Positions 44,410 through 53,236 of a stretch of DNA of 64,000 nucleotides are shown in pieces. Under the pieces are notes generated by a model, which was not told the DNA's origin, ran no database searches, and saw only the letters and a list, made by a program, of their open reading frames with translations. The DNA comes from an uncultured Roseibium sp. (GTDB lineage Bacteria; Pseudomonadota; Alphaproteobacteria; Rhizobiales; Stappiaceae): assembly GCF_947494555.1 (NCBI RefSeq), contig NZ_CANLVF010000005.1:434001-498000 (forward strand), in the 5' to 3' direction. The stretch's first letter is position 1. Each line of letters begins with the position of its first letter. Position numbers and translations under genes: made by a program.

Positions 44410-45921
44410 CTATTGGAATGCAGTCTCTGCAAAGCTTCTCAGTTTGCGCGAATGCAATCGTTCCGCAGTCATGTGGCGCATCTTTTCCAGAGCTCTGATA
44501 CCGATCTGAAGATGCTGCGCGACCTGTCTTTTGTAAAAGTCAGTCGCCATTCCTGGCAGCTTCAATTCACCATGCAGCGGTTTGTCGGAGATGCATAACA
44601 ACGTTCCATACGGAACACGGAACCTGAAGCCGTTCGCAGCGATTGTCGCTGATTCCATATCGAGTGCAATCGCGCGTGATTGCGAAAAGCGCTTGACCAG
44701 TTCGGGCTGATCCCACAGTTCCCAGTTCCGGTTGTCCAGTGACACAACCGTTCCCGTTCGCATCAGCCTCTTCAAGTCATAGCCGACTATGCCCGTAATC
44801 TCCGCTACGGCATCTTCAAGTGCGACCTGCACTTCGGCCAGCGGCGGGATTGGGACCCATGTAGGCAGATCCTGATTAAGGACATTGTCGTCGCGTACGT
44901 AGCCATGCGCCAGCACATAGTCACCAAGCGTCTGGCTGTTACGCAGGCCCGCGCAATGGCCAAGCATCAACCAGACATGGGGTCTGAGCACAGCGACGTG
45001 GTCTGTAATCGTCTTGGCGTTCGACGGACCTACTCCGATGTTCACCATCGTTATCCCGCCGCCGTCTGCCCGCTTCAGGTGATACGCCGGCATCTGAGGA
45101 AGCTTTGCCGGCTCTGCACCGCATGACGGCTCGCTCTCGCCGGCTTCCGTTGTGAGGTTTCCCGGTGCCACAAACGCTTCATAGCCGCTGTCGGGATCGT
45201 TCAGAAGCTCGTGCGACATGCGGCAGAATTCATCGATATAGAATTGATAGTTGGTAAAGAGCACATAATTCTGAAAGTGTTCTGCCGCCGTTGCCGTATA
45301 GTGCTGAAGCCTGTGCAGCGAATAATCGACCCTCGGCGCCGTGAACGAAGCGAGCGGCATGATGCCGTCTGCGGGATCATAAGTGCCGTTGGCAATGGAA
45401 TCGTCCATCACCGTCAGATCCGGCAGGTCAAAAATATCGGCAAGAGGACGGTTCAGATTGGCCGCCGCGGCACCGCCTTCTACATGTGTGCCATCGTAAA
45501 ACGCAAAGTGGAGCGGGATAGGCATCTCGCTGTCGCCAACAAGGATCGGCACATCGTGGTTCTTCATCAGCAGCGTAAGCTGCGATTCCAGATAGTGGCG
45601 GAAGAGATCGGGCCGCGTGATGGTCGACGCATGCGTGCCGGGCCCGGAAACGAAACCGTATGACAGGCGGCTATCCAAACGAACGTGACTGTCAGTCACA
45701 ATCCGCACCTGAGGATAAAAAGCCCTCACCCGTTCGTTTATCTCCTGTCCCTCCAGAAGGTCAGTGAAGTGGGAACGCAAAAAAGCCGTGTTCGCCTCGA
45801 AGATATCAATCAGCCGTTCGACCGCTTGTTGAGCGCTCGTAAACACTTCGAGCGGATGGGAAGGTGCCAGACGGACCCGCCGGATTCCGGTCGGAATATC
45901 GCTGTTGATCAAATTGGACAT
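44410..45921 (-). CDS. amn: AMP nucleosidase
   Basis: Hydrolyses AMP to adenine and ribose 5-phosphate; 503 residues against 484 in E. coli. The N-terminal domain (about 1-180) is the AMN-specific regulatory part. The C-terminal phosphorylase-like domain contains MVNIGVGPSNAKTITDHVA, PHVWLMLGHCAGLRNSQ and ALDMESATIAANGFRFRVPYGTLLCISD. AAGGAG is spaced properly for the ATG at 45921, and sits right against an earlier ATG at 45927. Confidence 0.95.
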   Translation of the reverse strand: MSNLINSDIPTGIRRVRLAPSHPLEVFTSAQQAVERLIDIFEANTAFLRSHFTDLLEGQEINERVRAFYPQVRIVTDSHVRLDSRLSYGFVSGPGTHASTITRPDLFRHYLESQLTLLMKNHDVPILVGDSEMPIPLHFAFYDGTHVEGGAAAANLNRPLADIFDLPDLTVMDDSIANGTYDPADGIMPLASFTAPRVDYSLHRLQHYTATAAEHFQNYVLFTNYQFYIDEFCRMSHELLNDPDSGYEAFVAPGNLTTEAGESEPSCGAEPAKLPQMPAYHLKRADGGGITMVNIGVGPSNAKTITDHVAVLRPHVWLMLGHCAGLRNSQTLGDYVLAHGYVRDDNVLNQDLPTWVPIPPLAEVQVALEDAVAEITGIVGYDLKRLMRTGTVVSLDNRNWELWDQPELVKRFSQSRAIALDMESATIAANGFRFRVPYGTLLCISDKPLHGELKLPGMATDFYKRQVAQHLQIGIRALEKMRHMTAERLHSRKLRSFAETAFQ

Positions 45922-46220
45922 AAACATCTCCTTATTGTTGTTATAGGAAGCACAGTCCCGCCAAGGCAGTTCATGGTCAATACACTTGGCGGCAGTTTTT
46001 GAATTTTTTTTCGCTATGAGAAAATTTCTGCAAATATTACAAACTCAAGTTGCAAGGCAAGCACGTTGCAAATTCTCCCGACGTCCGGTTGATCCATTCG
46101 CCAAAGCCTGATTGCATGCAGCAATACCGCTCAGCGCGGGTGCACCTGCGCGAACGAACGGTCTTTTCGCAAGCACGCATTGCCGATACTATCGTCTCGA
46201 ATTCTGATCAGGAGCTTCCC

Positions 46221-47021
46221 ATGAAACGTATCCTATTGAGCCTTGCGGTGGCTGTTTCCTCTATGCTTGGAACCGGATTTGCGGCAATGGCAGCCGATCT
46301 GCCTGACCTTGGCGGCAAGGAGGTCGTGATTGCCTCAGAAAACACTTATCCGCCACTTCAGTTTGTCGATCCCAAAACGGGTCAGCCGTCCGGATGGGAA
46401 TATGAGGCAATCGCGGAGATTGCAAAACGCCTGAACATGAAGGTCACATATGAGAACGTCAGCTGGGATGCGATGATCCCCGCGATTTCCGCGGGTGAAT
46501 ATGATGTCGCCATGAACGGCATCACCATTCGCGACGACCGGGCGGAGAAAGTCGCCTTCTCAGATCCCTATATGCGCTCGGAAATGTTCATGCTGGTTCG
46601 CGCTGATGAGGACCGTTTCGCCGACCCCAAGGAGTTTGCCGCCAACAGCGACTTTCTGGCAGGAGCTCAGCCCGGAACCACACCGTTCTACGTGACCGTC
46701 TACGAAGTTCTGGACGGCGACGAGAACAATCAGCGCATCAAGCTCTTTGAAACGTTTGGAGCGGCGGTTCAGGCCCTCAAGATCGGCGATGTCGATCTGG
46801 TTCTCACGGACAGCACCGGTGGACAAGGCTACGTCAATGCCAATCCCGATACGTTCAAACTGATCGGCGACCCGATGGGCACGGAAGACTTCGGCTTCAT
46901 CTTTCCAAAGGGATCGGAACTGATCGAGCCGTTCAACGCTGCGATCACCAGCATGCGCGACGATGGCACGTTGGACGCCCTCAACACGAAGTGGTTCTTT
47001 GAATACAAGGCAGGTCAATAA
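46221..47021 (+). CDS. Amino acid ABC transporter substrate-binding protein
   Basis: Periplasmic binding protein of family 3 (polar amino acids), 266 residues. The signal peptide is MKRILLSLAVAVSSMLGTGF...MAA. Core: VVIASENTYPPLQFVD, GWEYEAIAEIAKRLNM, WDAMIPAISAGEYDVAMNGITI, DRAEKVAFSDPYM, and GFIFPKGSEL. CAGGAG precedes the ATG. A hairpin with a T-rich tail separates it from the permease gene, which would let the binding protein be made in excess. Ligand is not deducible. Confidence 0.93.
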   Translation: MKRILLSLAVAVSSMLGTGFAAMAADLPDLGGKEVVIASENTYPPLQFVDPKTGQPSGWEYEAIAEIAKRLNMKVTYENVSWDAMIPAISAGEYDVAMNGITIRDDRAEKVAFSDPYMRSEMFMLVRADEDRFADPKEFAANSDFLAGAQPGTTPFYVTVYEVLDGDENNQRIKLFETFGAAVQALKIGDVDLVLTDSTGGQGYVNANPDTFKLIGDPMGTEDFGFIFPKGSELIEPFNAAITSMRDDGTLDALNTKWFFEYKAGQ

Positions 47022-47063
47022 CGCGCGACAAAGCTCGCGGTGAGCATCGACAAGAGACCTTGC

Positions 47064-47103
47064 AGCCGGTATCGGGGTAAAGCCCCGTACCGGCTTTGTT
47101 TTG
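47064..47103 (+). terminator. Intercistronic terminator/attenuator
   Basis: AGCCGGTA-T-CGGGG, loop TAAAG, CCCCG-TACCGGCT, followed by a T-rich tail. It lies between the binding-protein and permease genes and probably stops most transcripts. Confidence 0.75.
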
Positions 47104-47161
47104 ACCACCCGCGTCTTCGTGACTTCGAAACGTGCTCCACCGATCAGCCCAAGAGGGCATC

Positions 47162-47968
47162 ATGACCAGCAAAAAGATTACTGCGACGACCCCGCAAAAG
47201 GAATTTCCCTACTGGCTTGCAGCCGCCTGCGCCATCGCAGTCTTTCTCCTCTTCCAGATCGGCACCGACGAGATTTATTCGCAGGTCATGTCGACCGTGT
47301 CACGCGGGATCGGGCTGACGATTTTCGTCACCCTGGTCGCGTTTTTCCTGGCGTCCGTTATCGGGCTCCTGCTTGCACTCGCCCTGTTGTCCGGCTCAGT
47401 CATCCTGCGCCAGAGTGCCCGGTTCTATGTAGAGGTCGTACGCGGCCTGCCGATTATCGTGCTGCTGCTTTACATCGCGTTTGTCGGAACACCACTGCTC
47501 GTCGCCGCGATCAACGCGATTTTGGAGCCGCTGGGTGCCGGTACCATGCGCACCCGCGACTTTCCGCTTCTTTGGCGAGCAATTGTCGCCTTGATGATCG
47601 GCTATTCAGCCTTTATCGCGGAGGTGTTCCGTGCCGGGATCCAGGCCGTCGACAAGGGGCAGATCGAAGCCGCCGAAGCGCTTGGCATGAACCGCTGGCT
47701 GCGCTTCCGCCTGATCGTTTTTCCGCAGGCCCTGAAGACGATCCTGCCGCCACTCGGCAACGACTTTGTCGCCATGATCAAGGACAGCTCGCTGGTATCC
47801 GTGCTCGGCGTCGCCGATATCACGCAGCTCGGCAAAGTCTACGCCGCCGGATCATTCCGCTATTTCGAAACATACAACGTCGTGGCGCTGATCTATCTTA
47901 TGATGACCATTACGCTGTCCCTGGCGCTGCGCCGGTTCGAACGGTCGAAGGATGTTGGCGGACGATAA
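47162..47968 (+). CDS. Amino acid ABC transporter permease
   Basis: Membrane permease of the HisM/GlnP type, 268 residues with about five to six helices. The EAA motif that docks the ATPase is EAAEALGMNRWLRFRLIVFPQA, and MIKDSSLVSVLGVADI is also typical. The next gene encodes a DNA glycosylase, not an ATPase, so the transporter depends on an ATP-binding subunit encoded elsewhere. A palindromic repeat element follows at 48017. Confidence 0.93.
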   Translation: MTSKKITATTPQKEFPYWLAAACAIAVFLLFQIGTDEIYSQVMSTVSRGIGLTIFVTLVAFFLASVIGLLLALALLSGSVILRQSARFYVEVVRGLPIIVLLLYIAFVGTPLLVAAINAILEPLGAGTMRTRDFPLLWRAIVALMIGYSAFIAEVFRAGIQAVDKGQIEAAEALGMNRWLRFRLIVFPQALKTILPPLGNDFVAMIKDSSLVSVLGVADITQLGKVYAAGSFRYFETYNVVALIYLMMTITLSLALRRFERSKDVGGR

Positions 47969-48016
47969 CGTGCCGGCAGATCCTTTTTGTTGGTCCGCTG
48001 CCCACCTTGCTGTTTT

Positions 48017-48126
48017 CTTGTCATTCCTGCGAAGGCAGGAATCCCGTAAACACAGATGCCCGTAAACCAAACCTCTTGGGGTGAGTACCGGAGCCCGGCC
48101 TTCCGCTACACTGTAGCCGGGATCGC
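48017..48126. repeat. Single palindromic element (29-31 kb family)
   Basis: TTGTCATTCCTGCGAAGGCA with its partner AGGAATCC, and further on GGCCTTCCGC and CCGGGATCGCAAG. It is a lone diverged relative of the element in the 255-bp array, between the permease and the Tag-like gene. Confidence 0.7.
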
Positions 48127-48145
48127 AAGAAACGGAGATGAGGAC

Positions 48146-48832
48146 ATGCGTTCCTTTGAAGAGATCGAGGCCCTGGCGGCGGACAAGAAAGGCGGGCCGG
48201 ACCGGCTCACCGCGTTACTGGGCGAGCACAATATGCCCAAGCCCGTGGAGGACCTGGAAAAGATCGGTGACGACCGCTGGCTGTCGATGTTCACCAAGTG
48301 CGTTTTCCAGGCAGGTTTCAGCTGGAAAGTGATTGAACAGAAATGGTCCGGATTCGAAGAGGCTTTTGAAAACTTCGATGTCGCCCGCCTCGCCTTCTTG
48401 CCTGACGAGGCTTTTGAGGCGCTGCTGCAGGACACCCGGATCGTGCGAAACGGTGCGAAAATCAAAGCTGTTCAGGACAATGCGGTGTTCCTGAAAGACC
48501 TCGCCCGCGAACACGGCAGCGCGTCGAAGTTTTTCGCTCACTATCCGGCAAGCGATCAGATTGGCCTGATGGAGTTGATGAAAAAACGGGGCAGCCGGCT
48601 CGGCGGCACGACAGGGCAAATCTCGCTACGCTTCATGGGCAAGGAAAGTTTCATCCTGACAGGTGATGTGGTTAACGCCCTGATCCGCGAAAATGTCATT
48701 GAGAATGATCGCATGTCGAAAAAAAATCTGTCGGCCGCGCAAGTTGCCTTTAACGAATGGAAGACAACTTCCGGTCGCACCATGGACGAAATCAGCAGAA
48801 TTCTGGCGTTTTCGGTCGAGACAAGCCATTAA
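48146..48832 (+). CDS. Tag-like 3-methyladenine DNA glycosylase I family protein
   Basis: Helix-hairpin-helix glycosylase of the Tag family, 228 residues. The core VFQAGFSWKVIEQKWSGFEEAFENFD and FEALLQDTRIVRNGAKIKAVQDNA are clear matches. It lacks the N-terminal Cys/His zinc site of E. coli Tag and has Cys-Val in place of the Glu of the LEGFQAG motif, so it belongs to a diverged subgroup whose activity is uncertain. GAGG is placed before the ATG at 48146. It runs in the same direction as ccrM, 131 bases away. Confidence 0.85.
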   Translation: MRSFEEIEALAADKKGGPDRLTALLGEHNMPKPVEDLEKIGDDRWLSMFTKCVFQAGFSWKVIEQKWSGFEEAFENFDVARLAFLPDEAFEALLQDTRIVRNGAKIKAVQDNAVFLKDLAREHGSASKFFAHYPASDQIGLMELMKKRGSRLGGTTGQISLRFMGKESFILTGDVVNALIRENVIENDRMSKKNLSAAQVAFNEWKTTSGRTMDEISRILAFSVETSH

Positions 48833-48869
48833 CTTCTCATTTAACTTTTACGATTGTAAACAAAGCCTT

Positions 48870-48914
48870 GATTCAAAGGGAATTTTTCTTTTGTCGACTT
48901 AACCGCTGATTTAC
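48870..48914 (+). promoter_or_regulatory. Candidate CtrA box and GANTC site before ccrM
   Basis: TTAA-N7-TTTAC at 48899-48914 differs by one base from the CtrA consensus TTAA-N7-TTAAC. A GATTC (GANTC) methylation site lies at 48870-48874. A second, mis-spaced TTAA-N8-TTAAC is at 48829-48845. Cell-cycle control of ccrM by CtrA is known in Caulobacter. Confidence 0.5.
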
Positions 48915-48963
48915 CAAACCCGGTAACCATGACACTCGAAATTGCGTGAGGTATTGCGTCGCA

Positions 48964-50103
48964 ATGAGTGTACTGAGTACCGGGGTGTCCTTCGCGGCAC
49001 CCCACCCGACCCAAAATCGGGAAGCATCCGCTTCCTGGCTGAATACGATCCTGAAGGGCGACTGTGTAGCCGCTCTTGAAAATGTGCCGCCAAGGTCCAT
49101 CGACCTGGTCTTTGCCGATCCGCCCTACAATCTTCAGCTGGGTGGCGACCTGCACAGACCAGACCAGTCGAAGGTCGACGCTTGCGACGACCACTGGGAC
49201 CAGTTCGAGAGCTTTGAAGCCTATGACGGTTTCACCAAGGCATGGCTCATGGCCGTGCGCCGCGTCATGAAACCGGACGGGTCGCTCTACGTCATCGGCT
49301 CCTACCACAACATATTCCGGGTGGGCGCGATCCTGCAGGATCTCGGCTTCTGGATCATGAACGACATCGTCTGGCTGAAATCCAACCCGATGCCGAACTT
49401 CCGTGGCAAGCGTTTCACAAACGCTCATGAAACCATGATCTGGGCCACCAAGTCGAAAGATGCAAAGCCGACCTTCAATTACGATGCGCTGAAGACGTTC
49501 AACGATGATCTTCAAATGCGATCCGACTGGCATCTGCCGCTGTGTACGGGATCCGAGCGCCTGAAGGACAAGAACGGCCAGAAAGTTCACCCGACCCAAA
49601 AGCCGGAGTCGCTGCTCTACCGCGTCCTGACGGCGTCTTCCAAGCCGGGCGATGTGGTTCTGGATCCCTTCTTCGGAACGGGAACGACCGGCGCAGTTGC
49701 CAAGAAGCTTGGCCGCGACTTCGTCGGCGTCGAACGCGAACAGGACTACATCGACGCCGCGCTTGCCCGCATCGACGCGATCGAGACGGGTGACAGCGAA
49801 GCCCTGGAAATGCAGCAGGGAAAACGTGCCCAGAAACGCATTCCATTCGGCACATTGCTGGAAAGCGGATTACTTTCTCCAGGTGCGGAACTCACCTGTT
49901 CCAAAGGCAAACATGTTGCCACCGTGCGTGCCGATGGCTCTCTGAAATCCGGTGATCATACCGGTTCGATCCACAAGGTCGGCGCGCTCGTGCAGGGTCA
50001 GGAAGCGTGTAACGGCTGGACCTTCTGGCACACGAAGGACGGTTCCGCGAAGTCGCCGATCGACGAGTTGCGAAAGGTGGTCAGATCCCGCCTGCAGGCA
50101 TAA
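48964..50103 (+). CDS. ccrM: Cell-cycle GANTC adenine methyltransferase CcrM
   Basis: N6-adenine DNA methyltransferase recognising GANTC, acting late in replication in alphaproteobacteria. It has 379 residues. The catalytic motif DPPYN is in LVFADPPYNLQLGGDLHRPD, at the N-terminus (beta class), and the AdoMet motif is LDPFFGTGTTGAVAKKLGR near 235. The C-terminal ~85-residue extension (FGTLLESGLLSPGAEL...GWTFWHTKDG) is specific to CcrM and needed for DNA recognition in the family. No restriction enzyme is adjacent, as expected for an orphan methylase. ATG 48964 preferred over GTG 48946. Confidence 0.96.
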   Translation: MSVLSTGVSFAAPHPTQNREASASWLNTILKGDCVAALENVPPRSIDLVFADPPYNLQLGGDLHRPDQSKVDACDDHWDQFESFEAYDGFTKAWLMAVRRVMKPDGSLYVIGSYHNIFRVGAILQDLGFWIMNDIVWLKSNPMPNFRGKRFTNAHETMIWATKSKDAKPTFNYDALKTFNDDLQMRSDWHLPLCTGSERLKDKNGQKVHPTQKPESLLYRVLTASSKPGDVVLDPFFGTGTTGAVAKKLGRDFVGVEREQDYIDAALARIDAIETGDSEALEMQQGKRAQKRIPFGTLLESGLLSPGAELTCSKGKHVATVRADGSLKSGDHTGSIHKVGALVQGQEACNGWTFWHTKDGSAKSPIDELRKVVRSRLQA

Positions 50104-50155
50104 GCAGGCTGTCAAGCAGAAGCCAATTTCGCGATCCCCGCGAAGAGACTTTTCA

Positions 50156-50186
50156 CCCGCCTTTCCAAGAAAGGCGGGTTTTCTTT
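50156..50186 (+). terminator. Terminator after ccrM
   Basis: CCCGCCTTTC, loop, GAAAGGCGGG, then TTTTCTTTT. Confidence 0.88.
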
Positions 50187-50328
50187 TGCACCAATCCGGT
50201 CATTCAATGAGTCGAATTTTCTCTACAACCCGAATACAACTAAAAATTTAAGTAACTTAAAGGTGTCTATTTCAAATTGTTTGTCTTACTATTCCGAATG
50301 ACTTTAGGTAAATTTTAGGTCTATTCCC

Positions 50329-53190
50329 ATGACGCGAACATTTCTCACGTTTTCAGCTTCAATCTCAGATGACAAAACACAGACTGTCGAAGATAAACTT
50401 GACGGTTTCGGCAATCCTGTCAGCCAGGATATTCGTGAAGCCCTCGACGGCAGCAGCATTCATTTTATGTCGGTCAACGTTCTGCCGGCGGATGCAGACA
50501 GCGGCCACGGGGCCTTTCTGGTGGTGGAGACCAGTCAGGACGGCAGCAAAGACGACGCGATCAAGGATCTCGCGAAGCGACTAAACACGCCCTTGCGCGA
50601 TATCCTCGCGCTTGCCGGCCACACCATTGCCGAAAACGATCTTGCGAAGTTCATTGAAGATCATTCCCACGACACAGGATGGGGTCTTTTGAGTACACCC
50701 GGCCTGAACCACTCAGGGACACCGGGCCTTACGGAAAAGCGCATCGAACGGGAGAAAAAGTTCGGCGAAAAAGTCCGGGAAATCGTTACCGGTGGCGAGG
50801 TGACGGGTTCACCCCTTGAAATCCTGAACGACGTAAAGACCCGTATGCAGGGCCTTTCCGAGTTTCAGGATCTGATGTCGCCGGAAGATGTGCCATTTGC
50901 CAATTCAAGACGGGATGCATCCGTTCCCGTCGCCAAGCTTGTCGTCGACGGACTGAAAACCTTCACCTGGCCTTACCTCATCGTGCTGGGAATCTGTCTC
51001 TTGTGGGTCATCATCGCGTCATTTTCTGCAATGGGCTTCTGGTTCGCTGTGGGAATGGCCGTACTGACGCTGATCGCAGGCGTTCTGGTGATGATCGTTA
51101 TCGCAGGCGTTCTCTACAGCATGCTGCGCACCAAGGAACGCACCGATCCGGCGGAAGATTTCTCGCCCGATTTCGACGTTCTGAGTGCCGTCATGGCGCG
51201 CGAAAACGATGGCAGCGTCAATCATCTTTACGGCATCTCGAAAATGAAACCCGGCAAGCTGCGCCGTCTCACGCTGCGTTTTGCCTTCTGGTTCATCGCG
51301 CAGATGGCAACGCATGTCTTCCGCCCGGGTTTTCTCGGCAAGATCGGCACAATTCATTTTGCCCGCTGGATCCTGTTGCCTGGAACCGATAAGCTGCTTT
51401 TCTTTTCGAATTTCGGAGGCAGCTGGGAAAGCTACCTTGAGGATTTCATCACCAAGGCCTCGTCCGGCCTGACCGGTGTCTGGAGCAACACGGAACACTA
51501 TCCGCGCACTGAAAACCTGTTTTTCAAAGGCGCAACCGACGGTGACCGCTTCAAGAGGTGGGCGCGCCGTCAGCAGAAGCCGACCCTCTTCTGGTATTCA
51601 GCCTATCCCAACTCGACAACGGATCTGGTCCGGCGCAACGCGCTGATCCGCTATGGCCTGTTGAAGGGTTCGACCGAAAGTCAGGCGCGCGAATGGCTTT
51701 CACTGCTCGGCTCGCGCCGTATGCCCGCAAATGCTCTTGAGGCAGACGAGATCCAGTCGATCCTCTTTGGCGGCATGGGCGCGCTCAATCAGGCTTCGTG
51801 CCTGCTGATCCAATTGCCGGACGATCCGGCCGCGGCGAAACAATGGCTAAGAGCGGTTCAACCTCATGTTTCCTTCGGTGATCGCCCGCCACATGAAAAG
51901 GCCGCCTTGCTGGCAATGACGGCCACCGGCCTTTCCAAACTGGGCCTGAAGGATAGCCAGCTTGCTTCCTTCCCTGCCGTCTTCAGACAAGGCATGGATG
52001 AGCCGGTACGAGCAGAATTCGTGCTGAAGGACACCGGCGACGACAAGCCTGACTTATGGTGGTGGGGCCACGACGGCACCCACATCGATGCCGCCGTCAT
52101 TGTCTACGCGGAGGAAGCCGGACTTGCCGATGCAGCCAAAGTTCAGGAAGACCTGATTGCGGCCCACAACTGCAAACTCATTCACAAGATCACATCCAAA
52201 CCCGGCCCCGGCAAAACCGGCGGATTGGAAAAAGAAGCGTTCGGTTTTGCGGACGGCATCTCCCAGCCCATCATCAAGGGATCAAGACGGTCGATCGACC
52301 CGGACAACGCGATTCATGTGGTGGAACCCGGCGAATTCATTCTCGGCTATCCCGACAACCGCAATTACATGCCGACCAGCCCGATTCTTCCGGCGTCGGA
52401 TGATCCGAAGAACATTCTGCTGAGTTACAAGCCTGAAGCCGAGCAGGACGACTGGCCCGACTTTGCCGCGACCGAGACACGGTCTCCGCGCAATTTCGGA
52501 CGCAACGGATCCTATCTCGTCATCCGGCAGCTTGAACAGGATGTTCCGGCGTTTCACGCCTTCTCAGAAGCAGCCGCGAAGGAAATCAATGGCCGGCAAG
52601 GCACCCCCCCTGGTGCAACCGAAGATGATCTTCAGGAATGGGTCGAGGCCAAGATGGTTGGCCGCTGGAAAGACGGCACATCCCTGGTCCGCCATCCGTT
52701 CAAGCCGGGCGGTGGCACTCCGGACAATGACTTCCTGTTCGGTGAGGATGATCCCTCAGGGTTCCGCTGCCCGTTCGGCGCGCATATCCGCCGGGCCAAT
52801 CCGCGTGAAAGCCTGCATCCTCAGGACGGTGAAGAGGAACTCTCGATCACAAACCGGCACCGCATCCTGCGGATGGGCCGTCAGTACGACCAGGCCGGCG
52901 CGGGAAATGAGGCGGCCGACAACCCCGGCCTTCTGTTCATGTGCCTCAATGGAAACCTGGAACGGCAATTCGAATTCGTGCAGCAAACCTGGTGCATGGA
53001 CCGCCTTTTCCACGGCCTGGACGGAGAGGTTGACTCGGTGCTCGGCCGCGGGCGCAAAGGCGGCCGGCTGACGATCCCAACACCGGAAGGCCCGCTCATT
53101 GTCAGTGGTATGAAGGACTTCGTGAAGGTCCGCGGCGGATCCTATTTCTTCATGCCCGGGGCAAGTGCCATCAGATATCTCGCCGAATAG
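50329..53190 (+). CDS. Large membrane-anchored DyP-type peroxidase
   Basis: A 953-residue protein with a dye-decolourising peroxidase domain at its C-terminal half. The haem-side GxxDG motif is GFADGISQP (639-647), the distal Arg is in GSYLVIRQLE (Arg 733), and the proximal His is in CPFGAHIRRANPR (His 819). So the haem site looks complete. Residues 1-205 are soluble and of unknown kind; two membrane helices lie at about 214-232 and 236-266; residues 335-440 form a separate conserved-looking module (IGTIHFARW, LLFFSNFGGSWESYLEDF). Usual DyPs have 300-500 residues. There is no signal peptide. Neighbours give no partner encapsulin or iron-transport gene. Confidence 0.85.
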   Translation: MTRTFLTFSASISDDKTQTVEDKLDGFGNPVSQDIREALDGSSIHFMSVNVLPADADSGHGAFLVVETSQDGSKDDAIKDLAKRLNTPLRDILALAGHTIAENDLAKFIEDHSHDTGWGLLSTPGLNHSGTPGLTEKRIEREKKFGEKVREIVTGGEVTGSPLEILNDVKTRMQGLSEFQDLMSPEDVPFANSRRDASVPVAKLVVDGLKTFTWPYLIVLGICLLWVIIASFSAMGFWFAVGMAVLTLIAGVLVMIVIAGVLYSMLRTKERTDPAEDFSPDFDVLSAVMARENDGSVNHLYGISKMKPGKLRRLTLRFAFWFIAQMATHVFRPGFLGKIGTIHFARWILLPGTDKLLFFSNFGGSWESYLEDFITKASSGLTGVWSNTEHYPRTENLFFKGATDGDRFKRWARRQQKPTLFWYSAYPNSTTDLVRRNALIRYGLLKGSTESQAREWLSLLGSRRMPANALEADEIQSILFGGMGALNQASCLLIQLPDDPAAAKQWLRAVQPHVSFGDRPPHEKAALLAMTATGLSKLGLKDSQLASFPAVFRQGMDEPVRAEFVLKDTGDDKPDLWWWGHDGTHIDAAVIVYAEEAGLADAAKVQEDLIAAHNCKLIHKITSKPGPGKTGGLEKEAFGFADGISQPIIKGSRRSIDPDNAIHVVEPGEFILGYPDNRNYMPTSPILPASDDPKNILLSYKPEAEQDDWPDFAATETRSPRNFGRNGSYLVIRQLEQDVPAFHAFSEAAAKEINGRQGTPPGATEDDLQEWVEAKMVGRWKDGTSLVRHPFKPGGGTPDNDFLFGEDDPSGFRCPFGAHIRRANPRESLHPQDGEEELSITNRHRILRMGRQYDQAGAGNEAADNPGLLFMCLNGNLERQFEFVQQTWCMDRLFHGLDGEVDSVLGRGRKGGRLTIPTPEGPLIVSGMKDFVKVRGGSYFFMPGASAIRYLAE

Positions 53191-53236
53191 AAGCACAGGT
53201 GTTTGCGGCAGGCGCAGCCAAACAAGAGTGCCCGGC

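Noticed and set aside
48829..48845. TTAA-N8-TTAAC as a full CtrA site
   Set aside because: Spacing is eight instead of seven, and it overlaps the preceding stop codon; kept only as a side note.
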